Source of the DNA: an uncultured Holophagaceae bacterium
GTDB taxonomy: Bacteria > Acidobacteriota > Holophagae > Holophagales > Holophagaceae
Reading direction: 5' to 3'
NCBI GenBank assembly: GCA_903884655.1
Contig: CAISFO010000045.1
Span: 1-64,000 of the forward strand
DNA: 64,000 nucleotides
Shown here: positions 1-9,469 of the stretch, piece by piece
How the letters are laid out: each line of letters opens with the position of its first letter
How positions within the stretch are numbered: the stretch's first letter is position 1
Notes under the pieces: generated by a model
Seen by the model: only the letters and a program-made list of their open reading frames with translations
Databases searched by the model: none
Told to the model about the DNA's origin: nothing
Program-made: the position numbers and the translations under genes

Positions 1-224
1 CGTTCGTCCGCCGCCAGTTCGAACAGGTTGCGCCCGTCGAACAGCACCTCGCCGCCGGTGACCTCGTAGGCCGGATGGCCCGCCAGCACCTTGCCCAGCG
101 TGGACTTGCCGCTGCCGTTGGGCCCCATGATGGCGTGCACTTCCCCCGCCTTGATCTCAAGGTCGATCCCCTTGAGGACTTCGTTGTCCCCGATGCGGGC
201 GGTGAGGTTGCGGATGGAAAGCAT
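1..224 (-). CDS. sufC: SufC, Fe-S assembly ABC ATPase (C-terminal part outside window)
   Basis: This is the first 74 codons of the ATPase that powers the SufBCD scaffold during iron-sulfur cluster assembly in the cytoplasm. The N-terminus [19 protein letters not shown] and the Walker A motif GPNGSGKST (about residues 37-45) followed by LGKVLAGHP are typical of SufC. The ATG at 224-222 lies 38 bases after the sufB stop, so the two are co-transcribed as in most suf operons. The Q-loop, signature motif and Walker B lie beyond the window edge and cannot be checked. The assignment rests on sequence style plus the neighbouring sufB. Confidence 0.93.
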   Translation of the reverse strand, partial: MLSIRNLTARIGDNEVLKGIDLEIKAGEVHAIMGPNGSGKSTLGKVLAGHPAYEVTGGEVLFDGRNLFELAADE

Positions 225-262
225 GCTTGACTCCGAATGGGGGTTCCAGGGCGGGGGATGGG

Positions 263-1702
<1,440 letters not shown>

Positions 1703-1775
1703 GCCATCCCCCAATCCCCTTGATTGTGGAATCTCGACCAAAAAAGTCAACTTATTACACTGTGGCTTGAGTCAC
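1703..1775 (-). promoter_or_regulatory. Candidate suf promoter with imperfect Rrf2-like dyad
   Basis: On the minus strand a -35 TTGACT (1750-1745) is followed after 16 bases by a weak -10 CACAAT (1728-1723), just upstream of sufB. The -35 is the left arm of an imperfect inverted repeat, TTGACT-N5-GGTCGA. IscR/SufR-type (Rrf2) regulators of suf operons are known to use GACT/AGTC-type dyads at such positions. No rrf2 gene is visible next to it. The -10 is poor, so this is a candidate only. Confidence 0.35.
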
Positions 1776-3625
1776 GCCTGGGGGGCATCCTCGAGTTCCT
1801 TGAGGAGGCCACGGATCTGGGTCTTGACGCCCTTGGCTTGGCCCTCGTTCAGGTCACCGGGGTCGGCGTCCAGCCCTGCCCGGAGCAGGGCCCTGGCCGG
1901 TTCCCGCTCGCCCAGACCCGCCAGGGCGGCGCCAAGCTGGAAGTGGTTGATGAGGGTGGGCTCCTTCTCCAGCAGAGGATCCAGCAAGTCCACCACGTCC
2001 TGGTGGCGCTTGAGGGCCAGCAGGTACTGGCCCAGCAGGGTCCGGGCCCGGGGCTCGAGGCCCGGCAAGGGATGGGCGTGGAGCCGGCGAACCTCCGCCA
2101 GATCCTGGTCCGTAATCTGGCCGTTCATCAGGGTGTAGGCCAGACGCATGAGGGCCGCCTCCCAGGCCCCGGTACTCTTGGGGTGACGCGACAGATAGGC
2201 ATCCAGGGCCTGGGTGATCTCGGCCTCCCGTTTCTGCTCCATCAGGTGCTCCAGGACCAGGCGCAGGGCCAGGAAGCAGAGGCGGGGATGGCGGTCGGAG
2301 CAGGCGAATTCCAGGGCGGACTTCAGCCGCTTCTCGGGCTCCTTCATGAAGGCCAGGCGCAGATCCAGCCAATCCGAGCGCTGGCTCCGCCCCTTCCGGC
2401 GCACGCGCTTGAGCAGCACCTCGGCGCCCTCGGTCTGGTTCTCGTCCAGCAGGGCCTCCACTTCATCCAGCATGAGCTGGGTCCCGGTCTTGCCATCCCG
2501 GGCTTCCCGCAGCTGGGGATGGTTCTCGGCGTCCAGCATGAGCAGAAGGTGGGGATCGCCGGGGTTCTGCAGGAGCAGCTCCTGGAGGATGGCGAAGGCC
2601 TTGGACCGCTCGTCATGCTGGAGGTAGGCCTCGGCCAGGGCTTCCCGCACGTTCAGGTCGCCCGGCAGGTAGGCACTGGCCTCCTTGAGGGTGGGCACCG
2701 CCAGGAGGCTTTCGCCTCGGGCCAGGTGCACCTGGCCCAGCAGCAGCAGGGTCTCGCCGTCCCGACGCCGGGCTACGGCCTCCTGGGCCGCCTCCAGGGC
2801 CCCCTGCAGGTCCTCCTGGTCCAGCAGCAGCTCCGCCAGCAGCATGCGGGGCTCGGGATCATCCGGCCGAAGGTCCGAGGCCTGGTGCAGGGCCTCGATG
2901 GCCTGATCCGCCTGCTCCGGCAGCTCCTGGAGCAGCTTGCCCAGCAGCATCCAGGCCTCGAAGTGGCGGGGACTCAGGCCCACGACCTTGCGGGCCAGAA
3001 CCTCCGCCTCTTCGAAGTTCTGGGCCGCCTCATGCAGGGAGGCCGCGGTGAAGAGGAGCTCGTAGTTCTTGGGGTCCAGGGGCAGGGCCTGGCTCAGGCG
3101 CTGGGCCGCGCCGGGCAGGTCGGCTGCTTCCAGCAGGGCCGTGGTTTCCAGCAGGGCCCGCTTGAGCTGGGCCATGGACTTGGGCCGGGCAATGGGCAGG
3201 ATGCGAGCCCGGTAGCGGGTGAAGAGCTCCCGGGCGCTGATGAGGTGCAGGTTCTCCTCCACCAGGTTCTCCCAGCGCTCGGAAAAGGCGTGGGCGTCCA
3301 GCTGGCGGTTGTGTTCCATCTCCTGGACCAGGGCCATGAGGCCGTTGCGCAGCATCACTTCGCTGCGCTCCAGCTTGCCCAGCTGGTCCGAGACGGTTTC
3401 CAGGTAGGTCTCCACGCGGCGCATGGTCTCTTCGAGGCCGGTGATGCGTTCCAGCAGGTGCTCTTCCAAATCCTCGCCGCCATCGGTGTCCTCGGGCTCG
3501 TCCTCCCAGGTCTGATCTCCTGCCAGGATGAGCAGGCGGGTGCCGCACTTCAGGCAGGTTTCCCGGTCCCCCGGATTCCAGGAGAGGCAGTTCTGGCAGA
3601 AGGAACCGGGCAGATCGTTGGCCAT
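1772..3625 (-). CDS. Zinc-ribbon/TPR repeat protein
   Basis: About 617 residues. The N-terminus carries a two-CxxC zinc ribbon (CQNC...CLKC, within the first 30 residues), then an acidic linker and a coiled-coil-like stretch (TGLEETMRRVETYLETVSDQ). A long array of TPR-like helical pairs follows (for example NYELLFTAASLHEAAQNFEEAE, cut here as a repeat example). TPR arrays bind partner proteins; no catalytic domain is visible. Function is unknown. The frame can begin at ATG 3670 or 3625; neither has a well-spaced ribosome-binding site, and I prefer 3625 because it puts the zinc ribbon near the N-terminus. It ends 69 bases before sufB and could be read into the suf genes. Confidence 0.75.
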   Translation of the reverse strand: MANDLPGSFCQNCLSWNPGDRETCLKCGTRLLILAGDQTWEDEPEDTDGGEDLEEHLLERITGLEETMRRVETYLETVSDQLGKLERSEVMLRNGLMALVQEMEHNRQLDAHAFSERWENLVEENLHLISARELFTRYRARILPIARPKSMAQLKRALLETTALLEAADLPGAAQRLSQALPLDPKNYELLFTAASLHEAAQNFEEAEVLARKVVGLSPRHFEAWMLLGKLLQELPEQADQAIEALHQASDLRPDDPEPRMLLAELLLDQEDLQGALEAAQEAVARRRDGETLLLLGQVHLARGESLLAVPTLKEASAYLPGDLNVREALAEAYLQHDERSKAFAILQELLLQNPGDPHLLLMLDAENHPQLREARDGKTGTQLMLDEVEALLDENQTEGAEVLLKRVRRKGRSQRSDWLDLRLAFMKEPEKRLKSALEFACSDRHPRLCFLALRLVLEHLMEQKREAEITQALDAYLSRHPKSTGAWEAALMRLAYTLMNGQITDQDLAEVRRLHAHPLPGLEPRARTLLGQYLLALKRHQDVVDLLDPLLEKEPTLINHFQLGAALAGLGEREPARALLRAGLDADPGDLNEGQAKGVKTQIRGLLKELEDAPQA

Positions 3626-3999
3626 GGCTCCAGGATAGAGGGGAACGGCCTTCTCGGTACCTTCGGACATTCAAGACATGGCTGGTCGCGGAAGGGCGGA
3701 GGGATTGTGGCCCAAGCCTTCCGGGCACGTGCCTCTAGACGTTCCGGGTTCCGAAGAGGTCGACGGCCTCCGGCGCCCACGTGAGACATGTCCGATGGAT
3801 GATGTCGGCGGGAGTGAGGGCTGCAGGGTGGCCATGGGGATCTCTGTGGAAACACGCAGTCTGGGCATGTCCAGAGGCCGGAACAAGCGCAGAAACATGG
3901 CGGATGTGAAGCAATAGTTGGTTTTTTTGCGACAAGGTGAAGAATCCTTCCCGGGGGGCTTCCCCAAGGTTTTATCCTGGTGGCGGCGAGGAACACCCC
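3626..3999. other. Gap between divergent TPR genes
   Basis: About 370 bases between two divergently read TPR-protein genes. It must hold both promoters. I see a T7 run near 3924-3930 and the palindrome GACATGTC near 3784, but no convincing promoter pair, hairpin or RNA gene. Short frames in it look like chance. Confidence 0.4.
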
Positions 4000-4521
4000 A
4001 TGAGTGATGGACAGGATCGGCAGGACAAACGCCAGGAAGCCATGGAATGGGTGGGCAAGGCCTACCAGCTGCAGTTGAAGGGCGACGTGGAGAAGGCCAT
4101 CAACCTCTACACCAAGTCCATCGACCTCTGCCCCACAGCCGAGGCCTATACCTTCCGGGGCTGGGCCCGGTCCTTCGAGAAGGACTACGCCTCGGCCATC
4201 GAGGACTGCCACCGGGCCATCGACCTGGACCCCGAATTCGGGAATCCCTACAACGACATCGGAGCCTACTACCTGGAGCTGAATGATCCCGACGAGGCCA
4301 TTCCCTGGCTGCGCATGGCCCTCAAGGCGAAGCGGTACGAAAGCTACTGCTTTCCCCACTTCAACCTGGGCCGGGTCTACGAGGCCAAGGAGCAACTGGA
4401 CAAGGCGCTGGAGCACTTCCGCAAGGCCCTGGAGGAGAACCCCCGCTACGCCCTGGCCGCCAAGGCCGTGGAACGGGTGAAGGGTCGGCTGGCCGCCCAC
4501 AATCCGGAAGCCATCAGCTGA
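4000..4521 (+). CDS. Small TPR protein
   Basis: 173 residues made almost entirely of TPR units. Helical pairs such as GKAYQLQLKGDVEKAINLY, FRGWARSFEKDYASAIEDC and FNLGRVYEAKEQLDKALEHF carry the usual small/large residue pattern. No signal peptide or catalytic motif is present, so it is probably a cytoplasmic adaptor. The start ATG at 4000 begins MSDGQDRQ and has GAGGA ten bases upstream; the frame is open 21 codons further upstream but without a site. It stands alone, with azlC starting about 175 bases later. Function beyond protein binding is unknown. Confidence 0.8.
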   Translation: MSDGQDRQDKRQEAMEWVGKAYQLQLKGDVEKAINLYTKSIDLCPTAEAYTFRGWARSFEKDYASAIEDCHRAIDLDPEFGNPYNDIGAYYLELNDPDEAIPWLRMALKAKRYESYCFPHFNLGRVYEAKEQLDKALEHFRKALEENPRYALAAKAVERVKGRLAAHNPEAIS

Positions 4522-4697
4522 GCTTCTGATATCAATGCTAGACCGGGTCGCGGACAGCTCTTCTGAGCCAGCGGTTCCGGGATTTCGGGAGGGCGGGCGA
4601 TCCAGCCCTCGCCGAGGGGCAGGTCGCGCTCGCCAGGGGTCATGTGCTTCACTTTGGGGGATCACCCACGGCAGTGGCCGGGGGCCGAGGATTCTTC

Positions 4698-5435
4698 ATG
4701 CCAGAACTCGCCACATCCCTGGATCCGCGGTACAGCCGCACAGGGGAGTTCTGGCGCGGCGCCCTGGACACCCTGCCCATGATGCTCGGAGCGGCGCCCT
4801 TCGGCCTGATTTTCGGAACCCTCGCCGCGCCCAGCGGCCTGTCCTCCGGCGGCGCCCTGGCCATGTCCCTGGTGGTGTTCGCGGGCTCGTCGCAGTTCAT
4901 CGCGCTGTCCCTGCTGGCGGGCCAGGCGGGACTGGTGGTGATCGTGCTCACCACCTTCGTCGTCAACCTTCGCCACGCCCTCTATTCCGCCAGCCTGCTG
5001 CCCTTCGTGGCGGAGCTGAGCCAGGGCTGGCGGGCCCTGCTGGCTTTCTGGCTCACGGACGAAACCTACGCGGTGGTGCAGCTGCGCTATGGCGCCGATG
5101 ATGCCTCCCCGAACAAGCACTGGTTCCAGCTCGGCTCGAGTGTGGCCATGTACACGAACTGGTTCGCCTGGACCGTCGTGGGCGTTGTGCTGGGCCGGAG
5201 CATGCCGCAGCTGCAGCGGCTGGGCCTCGAATTCGCCATGGCCGCCACCTTCACCGGCATCGTGGTGCCCCTGCTCCGCAACCGGCCCATGGTGGCCGCC
5301 GCCCTGGTGGCGGCCGGGGTCGCCCTGCTGGGCCGCGACCTGCCCTACAAGCTCGGCTTGATGCTCGCGGCCCTCGCCGGGGTGGCGGCCGGCATGGCCC
5401 TGGAGGCCCGTGCCGACCAGAAGGAGGCCCGATGA
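4698..5435 (+). CDS. azlC: AzlC-family amino acid exporter, large subunit
   Basis: 245-residue inner-membrane protein, the large subunit of an AzlCD exporter. Characterised members export branched-chain amino acids and toxic analogues. Family features are the early PFGLIFG stretch, VVFAGSSQFIAL, the NLRHALYSASL motif and TDETYAV. Several hydrophobic membrane segments run to the C-terminus. I start at ATG 4698 (MPELATS) because CGAGGA lies six bases upstream; an earlier ATG at 4644 lacks a site. The stop overlaps the azlD start by four bases (ATGA), so the pair is translationally coupled. Substrate is inferred from the family only. Confidence 0.92.
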   Translation: MPELATSLDPRYSRTGEFWRGALDTLPMMLGAAPFGLIFGTLAAPSGLSSGGALAMSLVVFAGSSQFIALSLLAGQAGLVVIVLTTFVVNLRHALYSASLLPFVAELSQGWRALLAFWLTDETYAVVQLRYGADDASPNKHWFQLGSSVAMYTNWFAWTVVGVVLGRSMPQLQRLGLEFAMAATFTGIVVPLLRNRPMVAAALVAAGVALLGRDLPYKLGLMLAALAGVAAGMALEARADQKEAR

Positions 5436-5758
5436 CCCGGCAGGAGCTGCTGATCATCCTGGGCATGACCGCGGTGACCTTCGGGGTGCGTTATTCCTTC
5501 TTCGTCCTGGGCGACCGAGTCTCCTTTCCGGCCTGGGTGCGCCGGGCGCTCCACTACGTGCCGGTGGCCGTCCTGACCGCCATCGTCGTGCCCATGGTGC
5601 TGCTGCCGGATGGTGTCCACTGGCAGGTGAACTGGCGGAACGCCTGGCTGGCGGGGGCGCTGACCAGCGGCGTGCTGGCCTGGCGGCGCCTGCACCTGCT
5701 GGCGGCCATCGGGGGCGGCATGGGGGTCTATTTCCTGTGGCGGGTCCTGGGGGCCTAA
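5432..5758 (+). CDS. azlD: AzlD-family amino acid exporter, small subunit
   Basis: 108-residue membrane protein with four hydrophobic segments, the partner of AzlC. The motif VRYSFFVLGDR and the segment ALHYVPVAVLTAIVVP are typical of AzlD. It begins inside the azlC stop codon (ATGA), so stoichiometric synthesis is likely. The next gene begins 56 bases downstream on the same strand and may be co-transcribed, but nothing links its function. Confidence 0.92.
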   Translation: MTRQELLIILGMTAVTFGVRYSFFVLGDRVSFPAWVRRALHYVPVAVLTAIVVPMVLLPDGVHWQVNWRNAWLAGALTSGVLAWRRLHLLAAIGGGMGVYFLWRVLGA

Positions 5759-5814
5759 GGCTCCAGCCCGGGCAACCCCACTCGCTTCTCTTCTATGGGT
5801 TATGCTGGTTCTCC

Positions 5815-7248
5815 GTGAGCATCCCCGAGGCACCAACCCGTCCCAGGATCGCCATCGCGGGCACCAGCAGCTTTGTGGGTGCCGCCGTGTGTCGTGCCCT
5901 TGCCCCCCACTACGAGGTGGCGGCGCTCACCCGGTCCGTGGCCAGGGCCATGACTGTGGGCGACGAAGGGGTGGAGGTTCGCCCCTGCGACCATTTCTCC
6001 CGCCTGGAACTGGAGTCGGCCCTCCAGGGCGTGGACTATGCGATCTACCTGGTGCACAACCGGGATCCCTCGGCCCGCCTGGATCAGGCCCAGTCCCGGG
6101 ACATGGACCTCCTCGTGGCGGACAATTTCGCCTGGGCGGCAGCCCGCGCGGGGGTGAAGCAGATCCTCTGCCGCGAGCCGCTGGTGAACGCGCCCCACCG
6201 TCGCTCCGCCCGCAACGCCCGGGAGCTGGTGGAAGTCCTCAAGTCCCACGGGGTGCCTGTCACCGTGCTGCGGACGGGGCTGGTGCTGGGCCCTGGGGGC
6301 GAGCTGTCCAAGCTCCTGGCCAGCATGGTTCAGCGACTGCCGGTGATTCCCCTTCCCCGCCTGGCGGAGTCCCGCCTGCGACCCATCCACCTCGAGGGCT
6401 TCCTGTCTGCGGTCGAGGACTGCGTGGGCAATCCCGAAACCTTCGGAAAATCCTTCGACCTCTATGGGTCCGAGGCGGTCACCCTCCGCTGGATGCTGGA
6501 GGAGACCGCCCGCCTGCTGGGTCGCAGGGCCCGTTTCCTGGCCTGGCCGGGGATGCCGAAATCCCTGTTCTGGCTGCTGCTGAAGCTCCTGCGGCCCACG
6601 CTCCATCCGGACTTCCTGACCTACCTGTTCGACATGGTCGCCGCCGATACGCCCGGCCAGGACAACCCGGTGGAACGCAAGGTGATCCGGAACTGGAAGC
6701 CCCTGCGCGAAACCCTGGCAGCCTCGGTGCAGGCCGCCCGGGTGGGCCTGGCCGCACCCTCGCCCCAGCGGGTCCTGGATGACGAGGTCATCCGGCAGCT
6801 CCACCGGGTGCGATCCATCCAGCGCCTGCGGCTGCCGGAAGAGCGGAACGCCGAGTGGCTGGCGGACCACTACTTCCAGTGGCTGGGCACCTTGATGCGG
6901 CCCTTCATCCGGACCGAGCGTCAGAGCGATGGCTCCTGGACCGTCCGTCAGCGACCGGGTGGCATCAACCTGCTGCAGCTCACCTTCAAGCCCGATCACA
7001 GCTCCCCCAGCCGGCGCATGTACTTCATCACGGGGGGAGCCCTGGCCCGTCTCCTGGGAGGCCGCACCGCCCGTCTCGAATTTCGGGATCTCCTGGGGGG
7101 ACGGTACTCCATGTTCGCCATCCACGACTTCAACCCCTCCCTGCCGTGGGTGTTCTACCGTTTCACTCAGGCGGTCATCCACGGTCTTGTCATGAAGGGC
7201 TTCCAGGGCCACATGGAACAGCTCGCCGAAGGCGGACCCACCCTGTAG
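5815..7248 (+). CDS. NAD(P)-binding Rossmann protein with DUF2867 domain
   Basis: 477 residues. The N-terminal half is an atypical short-chain dehydrogenase/NmrA-like Rossmann fold with the nucleotide loop GTSSFVGAAV near residue 15 and the segment GVDYAIYLVH. The C-terminal part (about 330-470) matches the DUF2867 style, with YFITGGALARLLGG and RLEFRDLLGGRYSMFAIHDF. This domain order is seen in proteins annotated as nucleoside-diphosphate-sugar epimerase or YbjT-like. The start is GTG at 5815; the frame is open upstream into azlD but the only in-frame start near the first conserved residue is this one. Substrate unknown; a quinone- or lipid-related redox role is possible. Confidence 0.8.
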   Translation: MSIPEAPTRPRIAIAGTSSFVGAAVCRALAPHYEVAALTRSVARAMTVGDEGVEVRPCDHFSRLELESALQGVDYAIYLVHNRDPSARLDQAQSRDMDLLVADNFAWAAARAGVKQILCREPLVNAPHRRSARNARELVEVLKSHGVPVTVLRTGLVLGPGGELSKLLASMVQRLPVIPLPRLAESRLRPIHLEGFLSAVEDCVGNPETFGKSFDLYGSEAVTLRWMLEETARLLGRRARFLAWPGMPKSLFWLLLKLLRPTLHPDFLTYLFDMVAADTPGQDNPVERKVIRNWKPLRETLAASVQAARVGLAAPSPQRVLDDEVIRQLHRVRSIQRLRLPEERNAEWLADHYFQWLGTLMRPFIRTERQSDGSWTVRQRPGGINLLQLTFKPDHSSPSRRMYFITGGALARLLGGRTARLEFRDLLGGRYSMFAIHDFNPSLPWVFYRFTQAVIHGLVMKGFQGHMEQLAEGGPTL

Positions 7249-7276
7249 GTGGCCGGCACGCGAGCGGCTGGCGGTG

Positions 7277-9118
7277 CTACAGCAGGCCCATCTGGTTGGC
7301 CAGGCACACCTGGTCGCGGCCTTCCCGCTTGGCGCGGTAGAGGGCGGCGTCCGCCGCCTGCAGCAATTCCTTGGGATTGCCGCCGTCGAAGGGGAAGAAG
7401 GCGATCCCGATGGAGAGGGTCACCGGATCCAGGGACTTGTCGCCGGTACGGATGCGGGTGGTCCGGGCGCTCTCGCGGATCTGCTCGGCCCGTTTCCGGA
7501 CGGTCTCCAGGGAAGCATCCGGAAGGAGGATCGTGAATTCCTCCCCGCCAAAGCGGCAGGCGATGTCGCTCGACCGGATGTGCCGCAGGAAGATGTTCCC
7601 CATCTCCTTCAGCACCGCGTCGCCCGCTTCGTGGCCGTGGGTGTCGTTGACCGCCTTGAAGTGGTCCAGGTCCACCATCAGGAGGCCCAGCCGGTGGCTC
7701 TGGCGCTGGGCCTTGTGCAACTCCGTGGCCAGGGTTTCCTCCAGGTGCCGCCGGTTGAACAAGCCGGTGAGCGGGTCCCGGATGGACTGATGCTGCAGGG
7801 TCTCCTGGAGCCTGAGCTTGGCCAGCGCGAGCCCCAGATGCTCGGCGACTTCGAGACCCAGGTGCTGACGGGCGTCCCAGTGGGCGGTGTCCGTGCTGGA
7901 CAGGTTCAGCTGGAGCAGGCCCAGGCAAGTGCCGTGGGCCATCATCGGGATGCAGATGTAGCCGCTCTGGCCCGAGGGGACATGCTGGCAGCGGAGCCCG
8001 CTCTCGACGTCGGTCCGCCCCAGGACCCGCCCCCTCTTCATGGCCCAGCAGTCCGACGCGGCGAGCACCTGGTCTGCCGGTGGGTCGCCGCCCCAGGCAG
8101 CCACCGCTTCGAGCTGGCCGTTGGAGTCACCGAAGACGAACAGGGCCCCGGAATCCGCTGGGAACAGCTGCCGGCCAAAGGCCTGGAAACCCGCATAGGC
8201 TTCCCGGGTCGTGTTGCAGCACTGCAGCAGGTCCCCCATCTGCCCGAGGAGGTTGATCTCGGTATTGCGGTGCTCGAGTTCGCTGCCCCAGAGGAGCAGG
8301 CGCTCGTTGGCATGCTGGAGCTCGGCGGTCTTTTCCGCCACCGTTGCCTCAAGCTCCTTCCGGGCCGTGATGTCGAAGATCAGCCCGCTCACGTATTCGA
8401 CCTGGCCTTCCGGACCACAGACGATGCTGCTCCGCTCATGGATCCAGATCAGCCGGTCTCCGGCCGTCCACAGGCGGTACTCCCGGACGTAGGTGCGATT
8501 GGTCCGAAGCGCCTCGATGAAGGCCACCCTCGCGCCCCGACGGTCATCCTCGTGGATCAAGCCCGTCCAGTTGACGCCGGTGGGGCCGAAGGCCTCCGGC
8601 GGGTAGCCGGTGAGGGCCTCGATCTTCTGGTCAAAAAGATCCACGGTCCCATCGAGGTAGCCCTTGAAGGTGACGGCGGGGATGTTGTCCACGACAATCC
8701 GGAAGTCCCGTTCAGACCTGCGGTAGTTCTCCTCGAGGCACTTCCGGTCGGTGATGTCGAAGAACAGGCCGATGATGTAGTCGATTCGGCCCGCCGCATC
8801 GCAGATGATCTGGCTGCGTTCATGCACCCAGGCCTGCCGGTTGTCCTTCGTCAGGATCCGGTACTCGCGGGTGAAGGAGTGCTCACCTCTGAGAGCTTCG
8901 ATGAAGACCTGCCGGACCTGGGCCCGGTCATCCTCGTGGATCAGGTCGGTCCATTTCAGCCTGTGCTGGTCGAAGTCTTCCTTGCTGTAGCCGGTCATGG
9001 CTTCGGCTTTGCGATCGAAGAGTTCGACGGACCCATCCGCGAACCCCCTGAAGAGGGCCGCGGGAATGGATTCGAGAACGATTCGAAGGTCCCGGGAGGC
9101 AGAATCCAGGAGGTCCAT
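7277..9118 (-). CDS. Diguanylate cyclase with PAS-PAS-GAF-GGDEF architecture
   Basis: 613 residues, no signal peptide or membrane segment, so a soluble cytoplasmic sensor that makes cyclic di-GMP. Two PAS/PAC units occupy about 8-128 and 135-256 and are similar to each other (each has LIHEDDR and a DIT-[DA]RK end). A short coiled coil links to a GAF domain (285-432), then the GGDEF domain (445-605). The active site reads GGEEF at 524-528, with metal residues D483 and D485 in MVDLDHFK. An RSSD inhibitory site (515-518) lies exactly five residues before it, so product feedback is expected. It converges on the upstream Rossmann gene and is divergent from glgP. Confidence 0.92.
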   Translation of the reverse strand: MDLLDSASRDLRIVLESIPAALFRGFADGSVELFDRKAEAMTGYSKEDFDQHRLKWTDLIHEDDRAQVRQVFIEALRGEHSFTREYRILTKDNRQAWVHERSQIICDAAGRIDYIIGLFFDITDRKCLEENYRRSERDFRIVVDNIPAVTFKGYLDGTVDLFDQKIEALTGYPPEAFGPTGVNWTGLIHEDDRRGARVAFIEALRTNRTYVREYRLWTAGDRLIWIHERSSIVCGPEGQVEYVSGLIFDITARKELEATVAEKTAELQHANERLLLWGSELEHRNTEINLLGQMGDLLQCCNTTREAYAGFQAFGRQLFPADSGALFVFGDSNGQLEAVAAWGGDPPADQVLAASDCWAMKRGRVLGRTDVESGLRCQHVPSGQSGYICIPMMAHGTCLGLLQLNLSSTDTAHWDARQHLGLEVAEHLGLALAKLRLQETLQHQSIRDPLTGLFNRRHLEETLATELHKAQRQSHRLGLLMVDLDHFKAVNDTHGHEAGDAVLKEMGNIFLRHIRSSDIACRFGGEEFTILLPDASLETVRKRAEQIRESARTTRIRTGDKSLDPVTLSIGIAFFPFDGGNPKELLQAADAALYRAKREGRDQVCLANQMGLL

Positions 9119-9469
9119 TCAGCGCGGCTCTCCGCACCGGCTTGCCGGGACGGCAGAGCGGGCCCAGAGCCCCCTTGCGACGGCCTTGCGGGTGGGGAGA
9201 ACTCCCTGGGGAGAACATGGGTTCATGGTGACCTGCGCTTGCCTCGGTGAGGGTTGGAATCCAAGTGGGTAATTCATGCATCGGAAAGAAGGCTCGGGAG
9301 CATGAGAATGTGCCAAGGTTCAGGGAGGCTGGCGAACATGGATCCAAGGAGTCGATCTGCCATTCTTTACGCAGCAGCGCCGAGGGTCCGATAGGGAATT
9401 CCCGGCTGTTGCCAGGGGGAAAGTGAACCGATTTCTTCTGCCTCTGCCTGCCTGCGATGGAGTCCTGCG
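9119..9469. other. Divergent promoter region, GGDEF gene and glgP
   Basis: About 350 bases between two divergent starts. It should contain both promoters. I find no convincing sigma70 or sigma54 boxes; a TGGCAC on the minus strand near 9318 has its second element one base out of register. No RNA gene or protein frame is supported. Confidence 0.4.

Noticed and set aside
1724..3784. 686-codon plus-strand frame opposite the zinc-ribbon/TPR gene
   Set aside because: Low-complexity Leu/Gln/Gly-rich translation, antisense to a convincing TPR array, no ribosome-binding site.
9310..9330. Sigma54 promoter for the GGDEF gene
   Set aside because: TGGCAC is present on the minus strand, but the second GC element is one base out of the required spacing.
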